The notes under the pieces were generated by a model. It saw only the letters and a list, made by a program, of their open reading frames with translations. It was not told where the DNA came from and did no database searches. From Arctopsyche grandis (Eukaryota > Arthropoda > Insecta > Trichoptera > Hydropsychidae), in assembly GCF_051622035.1 (NCBI RefSeq), contig NC_135361.1:3167001-3231000 (forward strand): a stretch of 64,000 nt of DNA, in the 5' to 3' direction. The position numbers and the translations under genes were made by a program. Positions 20,759 through 32,504 of the stretch are shown in pieces; position 1 is the stretch's first letter, and each line of letters starts with the position of its first letter.

Positions 20759-23700
20759 CTATGAAATCAGCTCGTCGAGCGCCTTATCCCTATTGCAGTT
20801 GTGTTGAAGCAAAGCCTTGGCAACCTTGCTCTCGGAGAAACCCAAATCCATCAACTGACCCATAAGTAGCAAATATTCTATGATCTGAAAACAATAAACA
20901 AAAACAGGTATAAGAAAATTTTCGAATACAAGTCGAGTCATGAGCGGTGAAAGTATACACTTCATAGATAACTTTTGAAATTGAATTTTCTTTTTTTATG
21001 ATTTGACATGATACTGAGATCCTTTGGAAAATGTTTCTAAAGTAAATAAAGTAATCCAGAATAGAAAAATTTGACTAATTAAAGTGCCATAGTTTCAGCT
21101 TCGTTTTGCTTCAACGTTAATGATCCTTTCTAAATACTTAAGTATCCGAGTAAATTGTGCAAATCTGTGTAAATGATATATTTATTAAGTTTCGTATTAT
21201 TATCGCATAGTTGATTTTCGTTATAAAAAACGCTACTCCATTTAATTTATTAACCCCTCGAGTGCTGACGTCTTTTCTGTTGAAAGTCTGCCATGCTGAA
21301 AGTTTCGCCAAACCTTCCAGCTAGAATTATTTATAAATCCAATAGAAAGCAGGTATAAAAATTGTAGCTAATCCAAACAAACCCTAGATATCTACCGCCG
21401 AGAATTTCGAGTTTTGTAAAGGTGTGTTTAGACTCTCTAATATATCTTGCAACAATATAAAATAAACAAAACAAGTCTATTAATGAATGTATTTTCCAAA
21501 ACTAGTTCCATCTTTTTCATTGTTGTTAAAATGTAATGCTCACAATCTAAATGCCAAGCCACAATCTAAAATACTCATCAGTTAGGTTTTTTCCATCGGA
21601 AAATTCTGCTATGGTTACAAATTCAGAAATTCCTGTGTATCTCTGTATCTATTCTGCTATGGTTACAAACCAGTCTTTATAAACGTTGAAAAAAAAAGGA
21701 TTACATGACCCATGTTCAATGCATTTTTTTTTCAATGCTATCTGGAAAGCGGATAGTATTCTTGTTTACTTTGTACATGCTCAAAATACTACGCCTATCG
21801 TCGTTTTTCATTCCCATGGACTTGTTGGCAAAACATCGATCAGCATTCAAAAGGTCAACACATTTTTTTTTAAATTTTATCCCATGAAATTCGTGTATGA
21901 AAGCACTTGTACATCTACACATATGCAACCAACTATAAATTGTTACCCAGAATTATGGAACACCCTTGTATATCATAGTTGCACAACTGTGTTTCGAACA
22001 CTTCATACATTTAGAATTTTTCATTTCTTTGAATATTCAATTTATTTTATTTGCAATTTTTTATATTCATACATGTATTTAAGAATCCCCTTGTATATCA
22101 TACCCAGGATTAATAACGCCCTTGCAATACCATATTTTTATTTCAAATAGCCGACAATGCCAGGCATTGCTCAGGCGGACGAAAGCCGAAAAAAATGTCC
22201 ATAGAAATCTGACCCCTACCAAAATGCATCATGTATAAGCTATTAGAGCTATGACATGGTTGAATTTGGGTCGTCATCCTGTAAGTTGAGACCAATTCAA
22301 CCATGTTGGTGGCTACCACTTGACTTCCTTCCCGGCCGTCATATTAAATAGTCGTGCATAAAACCACATAGTAATTTTATTCCTTTCCTACTAAGTATCT
22401 TAAGATAGTATATACAGGGCTGCTTAGAGGGGGCGGGGGGGAAGCTGAAGTTTGCGACTTTTTCTTGGTTAGGCTCTGTGTTGGGACGTTCGACTGATCG
22501 ATATTGATATTTTATATTATTCTACATAAAAATACATATATTTCTTTAGTGGTAGATGTTTATTATTTTTCGATCCGCGCATTCTTAACGTTCATGTGAA
22601 ATCATACCTGTTATATCATCAAAAATAGCGTTTAACATGTAGGTATTTTTCTAATAGCTCTGATAGATTTTTCGCATATTAAAAATATATCTATAAGATT
22701 TTTCTTTTGGTTTGTATGGAATTATTTTTCCAGGGTTTGGGATCGTCCTCGGCGGCCCTGAGTACATATGTCAAATTTTACATATATTAAATTGTATATA
22801 AAAATTTTCATTTCAAAATTTATGTACGAATTTTTTCCTCACTTATGACTCGATAGTTGCACAATCTTACAAACGTGGCAAACCTTCTTATCATCGTCTC
22901 CGATATCCTCGCATGCGCGCGCCACGCGGTCCAGCGGGAACCCCATGCCCCCGATAGACTTACACACCATCTGCAGCTTGGGTGCGAGACTGTCGAACGG
23001 ATCCGACAGCTTTTCCGAAGCGTTGTTCACTTGCGACGAGGACGCCTCCTGTTTGGCCTGTCGCAACGGGGCCGGACTGCAGTTGTGGGAGCGTTCCCGA
23101 GCCTTCAGCCTGGCCTCGGCCACCTCGTCGTCCAACTCCTTCACGATATCGGGCACACTTTTAGACCGCGACTTGAGCAAAGTCTGACCGCCGTCTTCGT
23201 CCGAGTTCAACGGAACGCTCGACGTCTCACTAACAACTTGGGGGTACTGAGGAGCGTACGTCGTCGGATAATTGTAAAACTTATAACGGTCGTCGTCGTA
23301 ATTGTTCTGCTGCACCGGCTGGTACGAAGCCGCATTCGGCGCGTACGCGTAATTAGACGCGTAGTAATTGTAGTAATTGTCACTGATTACGTTCGAATAG
23401 GGATTCGTTTGGTTGTAGCCGTACGTCGAGACGGGCGAGAACGTATTGTTAGTGGTCGGGTATGTGGTTTGACTTTCTTCGGTGTTGGCGGTGTTGGTGT
23501 TGGTGTTGGTCGGTTGTTGAGTGTTCAACACCTGCGCCAGGAGTTCTAGATCGTTGATCGACTTGAGTTCTAGATTGTCGAACGGACTCGACGTGTCGTT
23601 TTCGAAGTCGGAAAAGGTCATCTTATCTACGTTGTTTTTGCGAATGCCGTTCAAGTGGTGGAATCGGTTCGATTTGATGTGGTACTTGGCGATGGGGTCG

Positions 23701-24179
23701 AGGTCGTCCAGTAGGTTGATGCGGGAGGGGAGAGTGTTGACGGGGGTCGGCTGGAGGATGCCGTCGGAGGTGGTCGCCACCGTCTGCTCCGGGGACTCCT
23801 CTGCGGTCGCGGGTACGGGTACGGGAGAGCAGGGGTTGGGGGTGGGAGTGAGAGTGGGGGGCTCGTCGTTGATGTCTTCGGCGCTAGGATAGGTGACCTC
23901 GGCCAGGTGGAGTCGCTGCAGAGTGGCGGCGGCCTCGGCGGCGCGGTTCTTGGCCTCGTCGGCCAGGCGAATGCGGTCGTCGCGGTGCTCGCGGTCGAGG
24001 GAGCGCGCGCGCCGCCATTGGTCGAGCCGGCGCAGGACCGTGGCCTCGAGGGAGAAGTCGTAGTGCGCGTCTTTGGCGAGCTGCCTGGCCGAGGAGAGTT
24101 GGCGCGTCACGTGCGGGGGCAGAGGCTCTACGGGCGCCACTCGGTAGCGCTCCGACACGCGCACCGGCACCCCCTCCAT
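20759..24179 (-). CDS. Ubap1: ESCRT-I subunit UBAP1, two coding exons
   Basis: Exons on minus: 24179-22884 (432 codons) and 20884-20759 (41 codons plus stop), giving 473 residues (human UBAP1 502). The frame also opens upstream at a GTG; the first ATG is 24179 in a good context (CCGCATGG). The N-terminus resembles the UMA domain that binds VPS37-type ESCRT-I partners, with HYDFSLE at residues 39-45. A conserved core PFDNLELKSI starts at residue 199, as in human DPFDNLELKTI. The last ~65 residues form the tandem UBA (SOUBA) module: KSIGGMGFPLDRVARACEDI, then after the splice MGQLMDLGFSESKVAKALLQ. The middle is Asn/Tyr/Thr-rich and disordered. Family role: ESCRT-I assembly and ubiquitin-cargo sorting at endosomes. 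The ~2-kb intron holds MITE Q2, a worn T-like LTR and another MITE. Confidence 0.92.
21254..21854. mobile_element. piggyBac-like MITE family Q, copy 2, in the Ubap1 intron
   Basis: TTAA at 21250-21253 precedes CCCCTCGAGTGCTGACG. The other end, CAGCATTCAAAAGG, is followed by TCAA at 21855-21858. It matches Q1 (34613-35195) over most of its length in reverse orientation. No coding capacity. Confidence 0.8.
22229..22395 (+). mobile_element. Worn relative of the T-family LTR (fossil)
   Basis: It follows the same order of phrases as the T LTR (ATGACATGGTTGAATTTGG, then CCTGTAAGTTGAGACCAATTC, GTCATATTAAATAGTCGTGCA) but is much diverged. This suggests the T family has been present for a long time as well as recently. 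Confidence 0.6.
22415..22767. mobile_element. Possible MITE with CAGGGC ends, Ubap1 intron
   Basis: ACAGGGCTGCTTAGAGG on the left and CGGCGGCCCTGAGTAC on the right give short inverted CAGGGC-type ends, as in some hAT MITEs. No clear target duplication. Confidence 0.4.
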
Positions 24180-24645
24180 GCGGCCCACCCCCTCCTGCCG
24201 CCCGCCCTATGTGCCCGCGACAGCTCGACACTTTGACACTACACTGCACCCCGCTCCTCTTCGCCTCTACGCCTTTGCAACGACACCCTGCACTCGACTG
24301 ACAGCTGACACTCGACTGACAACTCACGCGCTATACAACGACGGCTTTGGCCATAATCCGCTCGTTCGTTACCTCGATCCGATTTTTTATTCGTAAACTT
24401 CTTTGAGGGTGATTCGTCGCCAATCCGTTACTAAAGTAGTGTAGGCAGGGAAGGTATGTTGACCGTGGGTCTACCTCACGGGCGCGAATGTGAAACGCCC
24501 GAAAACGCAAATATCGGAAGGCAAAGATCTAAAATCGAAAGATCTTAAGTCGAAAGATCAAAAACAAAAGGGTGCATGGTAGACGGTACTATGTATATCT
24601 TCTTATCTTTTAATATATAATTTGAAAAAAGACTTTGTATATATG

Positions 24646-25402
24646 TGTAGGAATCTCGTCACCATCATCAAGACATTTACTGCGACGCAGAATACATTTC
24701 CCAAAACGTTCTAGCAAACTCCACCCCTACCAGTCGAGTGGAACAAAACCGGTCGAAGCACACCTGCAGCCATTAAACCAACATCGAGCGGAACACCCCT
24801 ACCAGTCGAGTGGAACCAAACCGGTCGAAGCACACCTGCAGCCATTAAACTACATCGAGCGGAACGATGCCAATCGTTCTAGCAAATTCTACCCCATCGA
24901 CAAAAACACATTCCTCGCATACGCATAAACAACAGCTGCAACGAGTCACGTGATGCCCAAAAACAATATAAAAGGAGGTTCACTCCAAACAACACCAGTC
25001 GACCCACAGCAGCAAGCGTCGACACACAGCAGCAGACCAGAGACCTTCTGAACATAGCCGAACAACGAGCCAGCAACACACTGCCGCATTCAGAGACCTT
25101 CTGAACATAGCCGAATGCCGAGCCAGCAACACATTGCCATATCCAGAGACATCTGAACATAGCCGGATCCAGAGCAACGACACATTGCAGATCCAGCGGC
25201 CATCACGACACCAAGTCAACAGCCAATAGCCGCTTCAAGAAAACTTCCCCAAATATTCTAGTACACTTGTATAATATTTAGACAAACAATAAAACAACTT
25301 TATTCAAACAAAGCAGTATAACTACTAAAACACAGACGAACTCGTCTATAATACATGGCGGACTGGTGGTGAAGAACACCTTCACAACTAGAACAGTCCC
25401 CA
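24646..25402 (+). mobile_element. Solo LTR, family A copy 2 (fossil)
   Basis: It is 757 bp with TGTAGGAATC...GTCCCCA ends and a perfect 6-bp duplication TATATG (24640-24645 and 25403-25408). A TATA box (CAATATAAAAGGAGG, ~24967) and a downstream AATAAAACAAC (~25287) fit an LTR in plus orientation. It lies inside the Helitron. Confidence 0.88.
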
Positions 25403-25555
25403 TATATGTATGTATGTATCTTTGGTTCGTCTAATATATAATTTGGAAAGAGACTTTGTATATATGTATGTATGTATGTATCCTTGGTTCGTCTAATATA
25501 TAATTTGGAAAGAGACTTTGTATATATGTATGTATGTATCCTTGGTTCGTCGTCC
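25403..25555. repeat. Tandem repeat in the Helitron, ~60-bp unit
   Basis: A unit containing CTTTGGTTCGTCTAATATAT and GGAAAGAGACTTTGTATA is repeated two to three times, spaced by TATG microsatellite. Confidence 0.85.
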
Positions 25556-25557
25556 GT

Positions 25558-25960
25558 AGATCGGTGACGTCATCGAATACATGATTCGATTTTTTTTTTT
25601 CGATTCATAGGCGCCGATTTGAATTTTTTCGATTCAATGGATTCACCCCCGCAGGGGCGCAAGGGGTGTAGTTCCATGGGGACCCACCAGGGGCGCCACA
25701 AGGAGCGCAGTCCCATGGGGCCCCGAAGGGGGCCCAGGGGGGCACAGCCGTCATCGAACAAATGATTCGATTTATTTATTTTTCGATTCATAGGCGCCGA
25801 TTTGATTTTTTTTCGATTCAATGGATTCACCCCCGCGGGGGCGCAAGGGATGTAGTCTCATGGGGCCCTACCAGAGGCACCACAAGGGACGCAGCCGCAT
25901 GGGGCCCCGAAGAGGGCCCAGGGGGGCGCAGCCTCATGGGGCTGTTTAAGGATAAATGGT
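25558..25960. repeat. Two ~195-bp GC-rich direct repeats in the Helitron
   Basis: Each unit starts near GTCATCGAA.ACATGATTCGAT, passes CATAGGCGCCGATTTGA and GGATTCACCCCCGC, and ends GGGCCCAGGGGGGC. The units differ at scattered sites. They stand out from the AT-rich surroundings. Confidence 0.85.
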
Positions 25961-26372
25961 CATGTTTAAGCGGTTTATATTATAAATACTGAGCGAAGCC
26001 GGGTAATACAGCTAGTATATAATATATACGAGTAGCATGTGGTGAAATTATCTCTCTTTTTTTTTGTTATACAGCCTTGTTTAATGTGGGCGCGCAGAAT
26101 ACGGGAGGAAAAGCCTGTTTCTCTTGTTCCTGTTGTATCCTGCTCGCGCAAATTAAGTCAGTATGTACCGTTTACCATGCACCCTTTTTTTATCTTTCGA
26201 CTTAAGATCTTTCGAATTTCGATTTTGGCTTCCGATATTTGCGTTTTTGGGCGTTTCACTTTCGGGCCCGTGAGGGAGACCGGTTGACCTTATCCCGGCC
26301 TAATGAAACACATGTTGTGATTGTTTGGAAGAGGATCTTTATTGCTCGATTAATACAGGTATACTCAATGGT

Positions 26373-27059
26373 GTAGTGCTAAATTTTGAGGTGCCGGTAC
26401 GCTCGATTTTGCACAATTTTTTTGCAAAATTTTTTGTACAATTTTTACAATACATGCATTTTTATATAATTAATTTCGACTCTAGTTAAATGACTCTAAG
26501 GTCGAAAACGCTACTTGCCGGAAGGCTCTTCTTTGTCAGTACTTTTAAAGAAGATTTAAAAGTATTGTTCGGTGAGGACCACGAGAAGGTGAAAGGCCAA
26601 CACCTTACCGGGAAAGGAAGCAAATGGAAAAGGGAAGCTAATTAAGAAGCTGGAATAGTATTAAAAATTAGTCAACATAACGTTACTACAAATTAAAAAC
26701 GAAGTTAGAAACATGCAATTCATTATTACTTTAATTTAACAAAAAATTTACCGTATCCCAGCCTAACGAAAAACATGTTGTGTTTCTTGGAAGCTTCTTT
26801 TTATTTTTAATATATTTTAGAGATATTTATATTGCACAATGTTAACGAGGAGAAGGAACTAAGTGTTCCGTTCCTGGTGGCGTAGCTGTATGATTTAGTT
26901 GCTCTGCTCATAGTTGCGTAGCTGGATGAACTGTCCTGTTGAGTTCACTGTGAGGAGTTTATATCGGTCCGAATGTCCGCTGGATAGGTCGCTTCTTGCA
27001 CATGTTTAGGGGTTGAGCGTTTTCCTTTGCAGAATGTGTACATCTACACACAAAAAAGG
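26373..27059. mobile_element. Unassigned repeat debris, including a second F-like stretch
   Basis: 26745-27055 again shows F phrases (TTACCGTATCCCAGCCTAA, CGTAGCTG, GTTTATATCGG) in minus sense. 26373-26744 was not recognised. Confidence 0.45.
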
Positions 27060-28912
27060 ATATTGTCACACTACGTCTTCCTCACCGTCCCTTCAGTTGA
27101 CAAAAATGCCAAAGGTTAGGTTGACACCATAGCACTAATCGACCCCCCACTCCCCGGACATAGATCTCAGCGCGCGAGAAGACGTGCTCTCCAAGGGACA
27201 CGGTCGAGTCTCTCCCTGTCCCAGCTGCATCCCAAGAATCGAGCCGAGAAATCGACAGCGGCTAGCCCACATTGAAAGTAGTTCGACAACGGTGGGCGCG
27301 TAAACATAGGTGTTTACGTGGCCCTTCGCTTCTTGCCATCGACCACCAGCTCGAGATTGGTGGGGTTGTGACGATACTTGGAGACCAGCTCCAGTATCCG
27401 TCCGGTGTGCGTCAGAGGAAGCCTGGTCTGTCTTCGTCCAGAAGGCAGACAACTCAGCTACGCGTGGCTAACCTCAAAAAGCACGCGTGGTTTCTTTGTT
27501 TACTCTCCCCCCCTTTGCCCCTGCTTGATCTCTGTATAATTTTATGGGAGATGAACGAATGAGACGACTGGCATGTTGAATGCACGTGTTTATTATATGA
27601 CAGCTGAAGACAGAGTGAGTAGTGGCTCTCCGAACCCAGCCGGGTTGGTCCCCACTCGCAGGAAGGCAACCAAACTCGACCATGTCGTATAAGCGAGCCG
27701 CCACATCACTCCCCCCCCCAGCATCAGCGATACCAAAATTACAAAGAAACAAATTTTACAAAAGAAAAAAATTATTGTTACACAAAGAGAAAAAAAAAAT
27801 TATTGAGTGGGGAGAAAAAAATTGTTGACGTGGGTCATCCGCTGTGTAGGTGTACCGCCCTGAATGGTCGGTACATTCGAGGGCGGTGACGTCGCGAGCA
27901 GGACGGTGGCTGGTCCGATGGTCGCGCCGATGCGATGCTGCGGCGGCGCCGCTCTTCCGAGGCTGATGTCGGTTGGTGGGGCGGCGGGGGCGGCAGGGGC
28001 ATCGATGTGGTTGATGATACTCCGAGCTGGACTGTGAGTCGTTGTGGCTCGTGGAGGTGTTGTAGCGCTACCGCCCGTCTCGGCGTGACGACGCTCGTGG
28101 GGACGGACGGGGCCTTGATGACGATGATGGTGCTGAGGTGGTGTATGTCTTGTGGTGCTGGATGACCGTTCTATGTGTAGTGGATCGCGCATGACTCCAC
28201 ATCCAGCTGTCAAGATCGTCGTCTCATTCGCTCCCCCATTTTTGCACCTGTCATCGACGTTGTGGCTGGACTCATGTCGATAGGTAGGTAGGTAGCCGTG
28301 TCTGCTCGTTTATTGTCACCCGCGGGGCGTGGCGTGCTGTGTTGATGGCGATGGGGCGCGGCGGGTAGCTTTCCCGCCTGGCTCGGCGAGGCAGGGATGA
28401 GCGGCATGTTGAAATTGATCGAGGCTGCGTGGCTCGATGTCGGGGGTCACCAGTATGGAGGATGAACGAATGAGACGACTGGCATGTTAATGCACGTGTT
28501 TATTATATGACAGCTGAAGACAGAGTGAGTAGTGGCTCTCCGAACCCAGCCGGGTTGGTCCCCACTCGCAGGAAGGCAACCAAACTCGACCATGTCGTAT
28601 AAGCGAGCCGCCACAATTTATATAAAATACAGTCGCCATACAGACTTACAACCTGTTGTTATTATATAATCTCCCGCCTTTTTTCCACATCACGCATCCC
28701 ACGCACACTACGAAAGAGAAGGAGACAGAGCAGAGCAGCCATCATCAGCAGAGACCAGACCACCGACGACGAAGGAAGGCACCGTGAGGAAACCAGCCCC
28801 GCCCACGCTTACCAGGAGCTATCTCACAAACCGACATCAGGGGGCTTTCGACTGAGCACCCCTGGCATCCTTAGACCCGCCCTATACAGGTGTAGGAATA
28901 TAGTACGACTTC
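27060..28912 (+). mobile_element. LTR family I copy split by T3 (fossil)
   Basis: 27340-27540 and 28616-28860 match consecutive parts of the I copies at 59873-60485 and (reverse) 8691-9384: CGATACTTGGAGACCAGCTC, AAGCCTGGTCTGT, ACAACCTGTT, and GAGACCAGACCACCGACGAC. The T3 element interrupts it at 27545-28615. Its outer ends are worn, so the start is approximate. Confidence 0.7.
27545..28615 (-). mobile_element. T3: miniature two-LTR element (TRIM-like), nearly whole
   Basis: Minus-sense copy of T1. LTRs of ~160 bp at 27545-27705 and 28456-28615 are almost identical to each other. The C-rich purine-tract complement abuts the first, and the TGGTGACCCC-type primer site (reverse complement near 28445) abuts the second. 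It sits inside an I LTR; the flanks ATTTTA and ATTTAT look like a slightly worn target duplication. The interior (~750 bp) has the same His/Pro-rich open frame as T1 and no polymerase genes. Recent insertion. Confidence 0.9.
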
Positions 28913-28935
28913 TACCATACGAAACTAGGTAACGT
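28913..28935 (+). mobile_element. Tip of an F-type LTR (fossil)
   Basis: TGTAGGAATATAG matches the sense start of family F and runs into foldback N. Confidence 0.4.
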
Positions 28936-29202
28936 AATTATTAAAATTGAGTTGGATCTTTCAGGCGAGTTTAATAAGGCAAGATTCGATAAGTTCCAGA
29001 TTCGATTAAACTCGCCAGAAAGATCCAACTCAATTTTAATGATTACCATTTTAATAATTGCATCTGTACCCATCGAAAGGTTACTCGTCATCTGATGTGC
29101 AATGTATCATTCGAGAAAACGAGAATTACGTTTAAAGCTGCCGTTGTGTTAATCTGTCGTTCGTTTGTCTGGCGATTTTAGAGCGGATGCACCAAACCCC
29201 TT
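28936..29202. mobile_element. Foldback family N, half copy
   Basis: It has the central hairpin (ATTAAAATTGAGTTGGATCT mirrored 60 bp later) and one full arm through TTAGAGCGGATGCACCAAAC, matching the right half of the full copy at 56759-57202. The left arm is missing. Confidence 0.8.
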
Positions 29203-29353
29203 CCTGCGAGTGGGGACCAACTCGACTTGTGTTCAGAGTAGTTACCTCACTCACTTGTATGGCCAGTCCGCCACTGCGAATGGGACATCTAGTTGCCGAC
29301 GTGTTCTGGGAGGACATGGCACGTGAAGAAGAAGAAATAAGTTTGCATGCCTG
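29203..29353 (+). mobile_element. T-like LTR fragment (fossil)
   Basis: CCTTCCTGCGAGTGGGGACC followed by AACTCG matches the middle of the T LTR, then diverges. The rest up to LTR A3 is unassigned. Confidence 0.45.
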
Positions 29354-30049
29354 TGTAGGAATCTCGTCACCGCAATCGAAACATCTAGTGCGACGGAGAA
29401 TACATTTCTCACGCTCAACCATTGACGTCATCTCAACGCCACATAGTCTAGAAACTTCCACCCCAACAAATCAAGCAGAACGACACGAAGTCAAAGAACA
29501 CCTGCACCCATTAAAGTGCACAAATAACGACTACATTGTAACTCATTGAACAAACATTCAGACTCACTGGAACAAAGAGCGATAAAAACTAAATCGAGTG
29601 GAACGACGCCACATATTCGAGAAACTTCCACCCTAAACAACAAACCACATTCCTCGCATAACTCGCACACGTAAACACCACCTGCGGTTCTCAGAATCAA
29701 TCGCCAAACACAAGTCACGTGGATCCCCAAAAACAATATAAAAGGAGGTCCATCCCAAACAACTTCAGTCAACACACAGCAGCAGACCAGTCGACATCCA
29801 GCTTCTGAACAGCCACTACTACACTACGCTGACCTGGAGGATCAACCAACGAACGAGCCAGCGACACACTGCCATATCCAGAGACCTTCTGAACATAGCC
29901 GAATGCCAAGCCAGCAACACTCTACCATATCCAGAGACATCTGAACATAGCCGAATGCCGAGCCAGCAACACTCTACCATATCCAGAGACCACCTGAATA
30001 ACATACTTATATAAACTAATGCTTATACACTTGTATACATAGTTATACC

Positions 30050-30655
30050 TGAACGATAGCTGCAGCAGCTGTAATGTGTGTATATGTATGGGTGACTTGG
30101 TCTCGATCAGCTTGCTCTGGAACGGTGCGGGGTGGGGGAATTATAAAAAAGAGTAACGGTTATGATCTCGTTTTTATTGATGAATAGATGGCGCGCCGGG
30201 GAGTTTCTCGGCGCCTGTGCCCCTTTATGGCGGAGGCTGTGGATTGAGTAGGCTGTGGCTGGTCAGGAAGGGTAGACCAGCCACGCCAAGAACTTCTCGG
30301 TCGGAGTCTCACGAGCGTCTGAGAGCTCGCCGTGTTCGAGGCTTGGGTCGAACACGTGGTCGAGTATAGTCGGTAGACATAGTCGGTGAGGCACGACTAT
30401 GGAAGAAGCCATACTCCTCGGAGGGCTTCTATGATGCCAATGAGTGCTCGCCGTGATCGCTTGGGTGGATCACGGGGCCAGCCTGCCTTAGTTCGAGGCC
30501 GGCTTTTACGAGGGACGCTGCATCTGGCGGTCCGCGCCAGGATCACCCACGAGAGAATCTAGCATGACTGACAGATGATCAGAGTAAAAGAGAGAAAACA
30601 AAAGCCGAAGCCGTAAGAGGACAACCAACGGCCATGAGGGTTTTTGGCTCGAACA
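30050..30655 (-). mobile_element. Solo LTR, family E copy 2 (fossil)
   Basis: TGAACGATAG...GCTCGAACA ends, ~606 bp, very similar to E1. Flanks ATACC and ATATC look like a 5-bp duplication with one difference. Inserted in A3. Confidence 0.83.
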
Positions 30656-30758
30656 ATATCAAAATAAATACTTTATCCATACATATAGCAGTATTAACTA
30701 CTAAAACACAGACGAACCTGTCTATAATACATGGCGGACTGGTGGTGAAGAACACCTC

Positions 30759-31240
30759 TATAGAACAGGTGGTCGAGTGAAAGGTTTCGACCGTTTCCCG
30801 GCCTATGGAAATTCAGTTGAGTTTGAAAGAGGATCGTTTATTTGCGTTCAATTGGTACAATGGTTATTGTATGTTTCTTCTACGAAGAAGTTTCTTCGGA
30901 GAAGTGATCTGTTTGAACTCCAGAGGCTCACTCTGCCGGTGGAGGTTGCTGCGTTGCTTTATAAACGTTTTGGGTTGAGGTGTGTCGTGTGCACATCTTT
31001 TGTTCTTGGTACTCGCGCTGCCCTAGTTATGCTGCGAGCGTGGTTTTATGGGTTCATACGCCTGGACGTAGTTCGTGGTTTTTATGGGTTCAGTGTGTTC
31101 TTCCTTTGTTTCCCAGACACGTGTATAGAAACACGTGTCGACCTTTTGACGAGGCGAGCGTGTGCCATGCGTTAATGACTTTCCTAGATATGTGTCGCAG
31201 TGACCTGATGAGATCATTTCAGTTGTACTTTATGCCTACA
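30759..31240 (-). mobile_element. Solo LTR, family F, inside A3 (fossil)
   Basis: It carries F phrases TTTCGACCGTTTCCCGGCC and ATGGAAATTCAGTTGAG and ends TTATGCCTACA. The 4-bp duplication CCTC (30755-30758 and 31241-31244) defines both ends. Confidence 0.8.
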
Positions 31241-31329
31241 CCTCCACAACCAAAGTCAGTCCCCATACCTGAATACAAGCAATACTGTGCGAAACTGAAC
31301 GGCAGGATATAATGAATTAAAATAAAATA

Positions 31330-31782
31330 ACAATATAAAAAAAAGCAGCGGTGTGGCGAGAATGAAAAGCGAGTGCGCGAACGATGGCCGGGGCGAGCCG
31401 AGTGCTAGGGCCATAATCAGTGCGAGAGTGCGAGCGGTTTCAATTTGGCGGAGGGACGGTTGCGGTTGCGCTAGCGGCGAGAGACGACCCCGGTTAGTGA
31501 AACTCGCCACGCGCGAGCCCCGCTCTACGCTTACCCGCTTCCCCCCCGCCCCTCCGTTCGCCCCCCCCTCCGCCCCCTCCCCCGCTCGCCCCCACCGGCC
31601 GTCGCCCGACACCCATCACCTATTTTTTTGTTACAATTTTCATGCTACCTTCAGCGAGAAGCCTCGCCTCGGCTCGCCCACCTACGTAGAGCGGGGCTCG
31701 CGCCCATTGCGTTGACACTTGTTTTTCAGCTGAAAATATATGCGAATTTGGTTATTGCGCTCGCTGAAATATTATGCGTAGG
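31330..31782 (+). promoter_or_regulatory. GC/CpG-rich block, candidate GLD2 promoter and 5' UTR exon
   Basis: A CpG-rich interval in AT-rich surroundings, ending just before a strong donor-like site (GCGTAG|GTATGT at ~31781). It lies about 1.9 kb upstream of the first GLD2 coding exon, which begins with a clear acceptor, so a 5' UTR exon must exist somewhere upstream. The placement is inference. Confidence 0.4.
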
Positions 31783-32504
31783 TATGTAATTGTCGTATCG
31801 CTAGCCTAGCGGGTCTTTCGAATTTTATGCTAATTTCGGTCGTCTTTTAATCATTATTTTATATACATTTGACCCATTTTTATTTTCGTTCTAGAAATTT
31901 TACCTAACCTATATACATATGATCAGTTCGCTTTTCAACTGTGTTGGTTATTGATCTTTTTTCAGCCAATTTACTTTTTTTTTTTTTTTTGTTCTACAAG
32001 TTTCAAATTTTTAAATCGATTTTATATGGAAAATTATCATCAGTCTTTTTAATATACATAATTTTTAATACATATTTATTTATTCGTCTATTATGCCAAT
32101 TTTTTGTATATATTTTGTTATTATTATTTCTTCATTGATATATATGTATACAAAATTAGTATGATTCGATTTTTAACAATAGCTTATCATATTTTAATGA
32201 CCTATTTCTAATCATATTTTAATCTTTGGATTAAGAAATATATGCTTTCATACTAAAATTGTTCCGTATTTATTAAATCGGCACCAAAACTAGCACGGCA
32301 TTGCCTCTCGGAACAGTGTTCTTAAATTTAGACCTAAGTTGCTCAATGGAATACCTGACATATCAAAGAAAACCCCAGGAAATGCCAATAGTGAGCCAAC
32401 TTTTCAAGAATGGTTTATTCCAATCCCTATAAACGGCTTCGTTAAGGAAGTCTTGTTCTGCCAGCAAATGTCACGGCAGTTTTGGTTCCGGAGCATACGT
32501 CAGA
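31783..32504. other. AT-rich, no gene seen
   Basis: T-rich tracts and short ORFs only. Probably GLD2 5' intron sequence. Confidence 0.35.

Larger units (their letters stand above)
24599..26015 (+). mobile_element. Non-autonomous Helitron-like element, holding LTR A2
   Basis: The 3' end CGAAGCCGGGTAATACAGCTAG followed by T is the classic Helitron terminus (GCGAAGCCGGG hairpin region, CTAG end, insertion before T); the quoted end spans 25994-26015. The 5' end is placed near 24599 at a TC after A, less surely. The interior has ~60-bp tandem units and two GC-rich direct repeats. No Rep/helicase frame. Confidence 0.72.
24465..26282. mobile_element. TIR element U, holding a Helitron
   Basis: The left end (GGGTCTACCTCACGGGC, then GTGAAACGCCCGAAAACGCA) is mirrored at the right end, and inverted homology continues for over 100 bp through AAGATCTTTCGA and GGTGCATGGTAGACGGTAC. 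GTTGACC flanks both sides (24458-24464 and 26283-26289), a 7-8 bp target duplication. No transposase frame was seen, so it is a non-autonomous foldback element. Confidence 0.8.
24440..26372 (-). mobile_element. LTR family F copy split by a nested transposon stack (fossil)
   Basis: The F start TGTAGGCAGGGAAGGTATG is at 24440. F sequence resumes at about 26283 with TTATCCCGGCCTAATGAAAC and GAGGATCTTTATTGCTCG, then fades near 26372. The interval between is TIR element U. Confidence 0.75.
29354..31265 (+). mobile_element. LTR family A copy 3, split by E2 and F (fossil)
   Basis: It starts TGTAGGAATC at 29354 and ends GTCCCCA at 31265. The flanks TGCCTG (29348-29353) and TACCTG (31266-31271) look like a worn 6-bp duplication. 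The TATA box motif AATATAAAAGGAGG is at ~29735. Two later insertions sit inside it: LTR E2 at 30050-30655 and LTR F at 30759-31240. Confidence 0.83.

Noticed and set aside
21686-22150. 154-codon frame in the Ubap1 intron
   Set aside because: Begins inside MITE Q2 and is AT-rich translation with no domain.
22839-23549. Plus-strand frames of up to 230 codons across Ubap1
   Set aside because: Antisense shadows of the Ubap1 coding exon.
31353-31715. Frames in the CpG-rich block
   Set aside because: High GC keeps frames open on both strands; no homology. Treated as promoter or 5' UTR.
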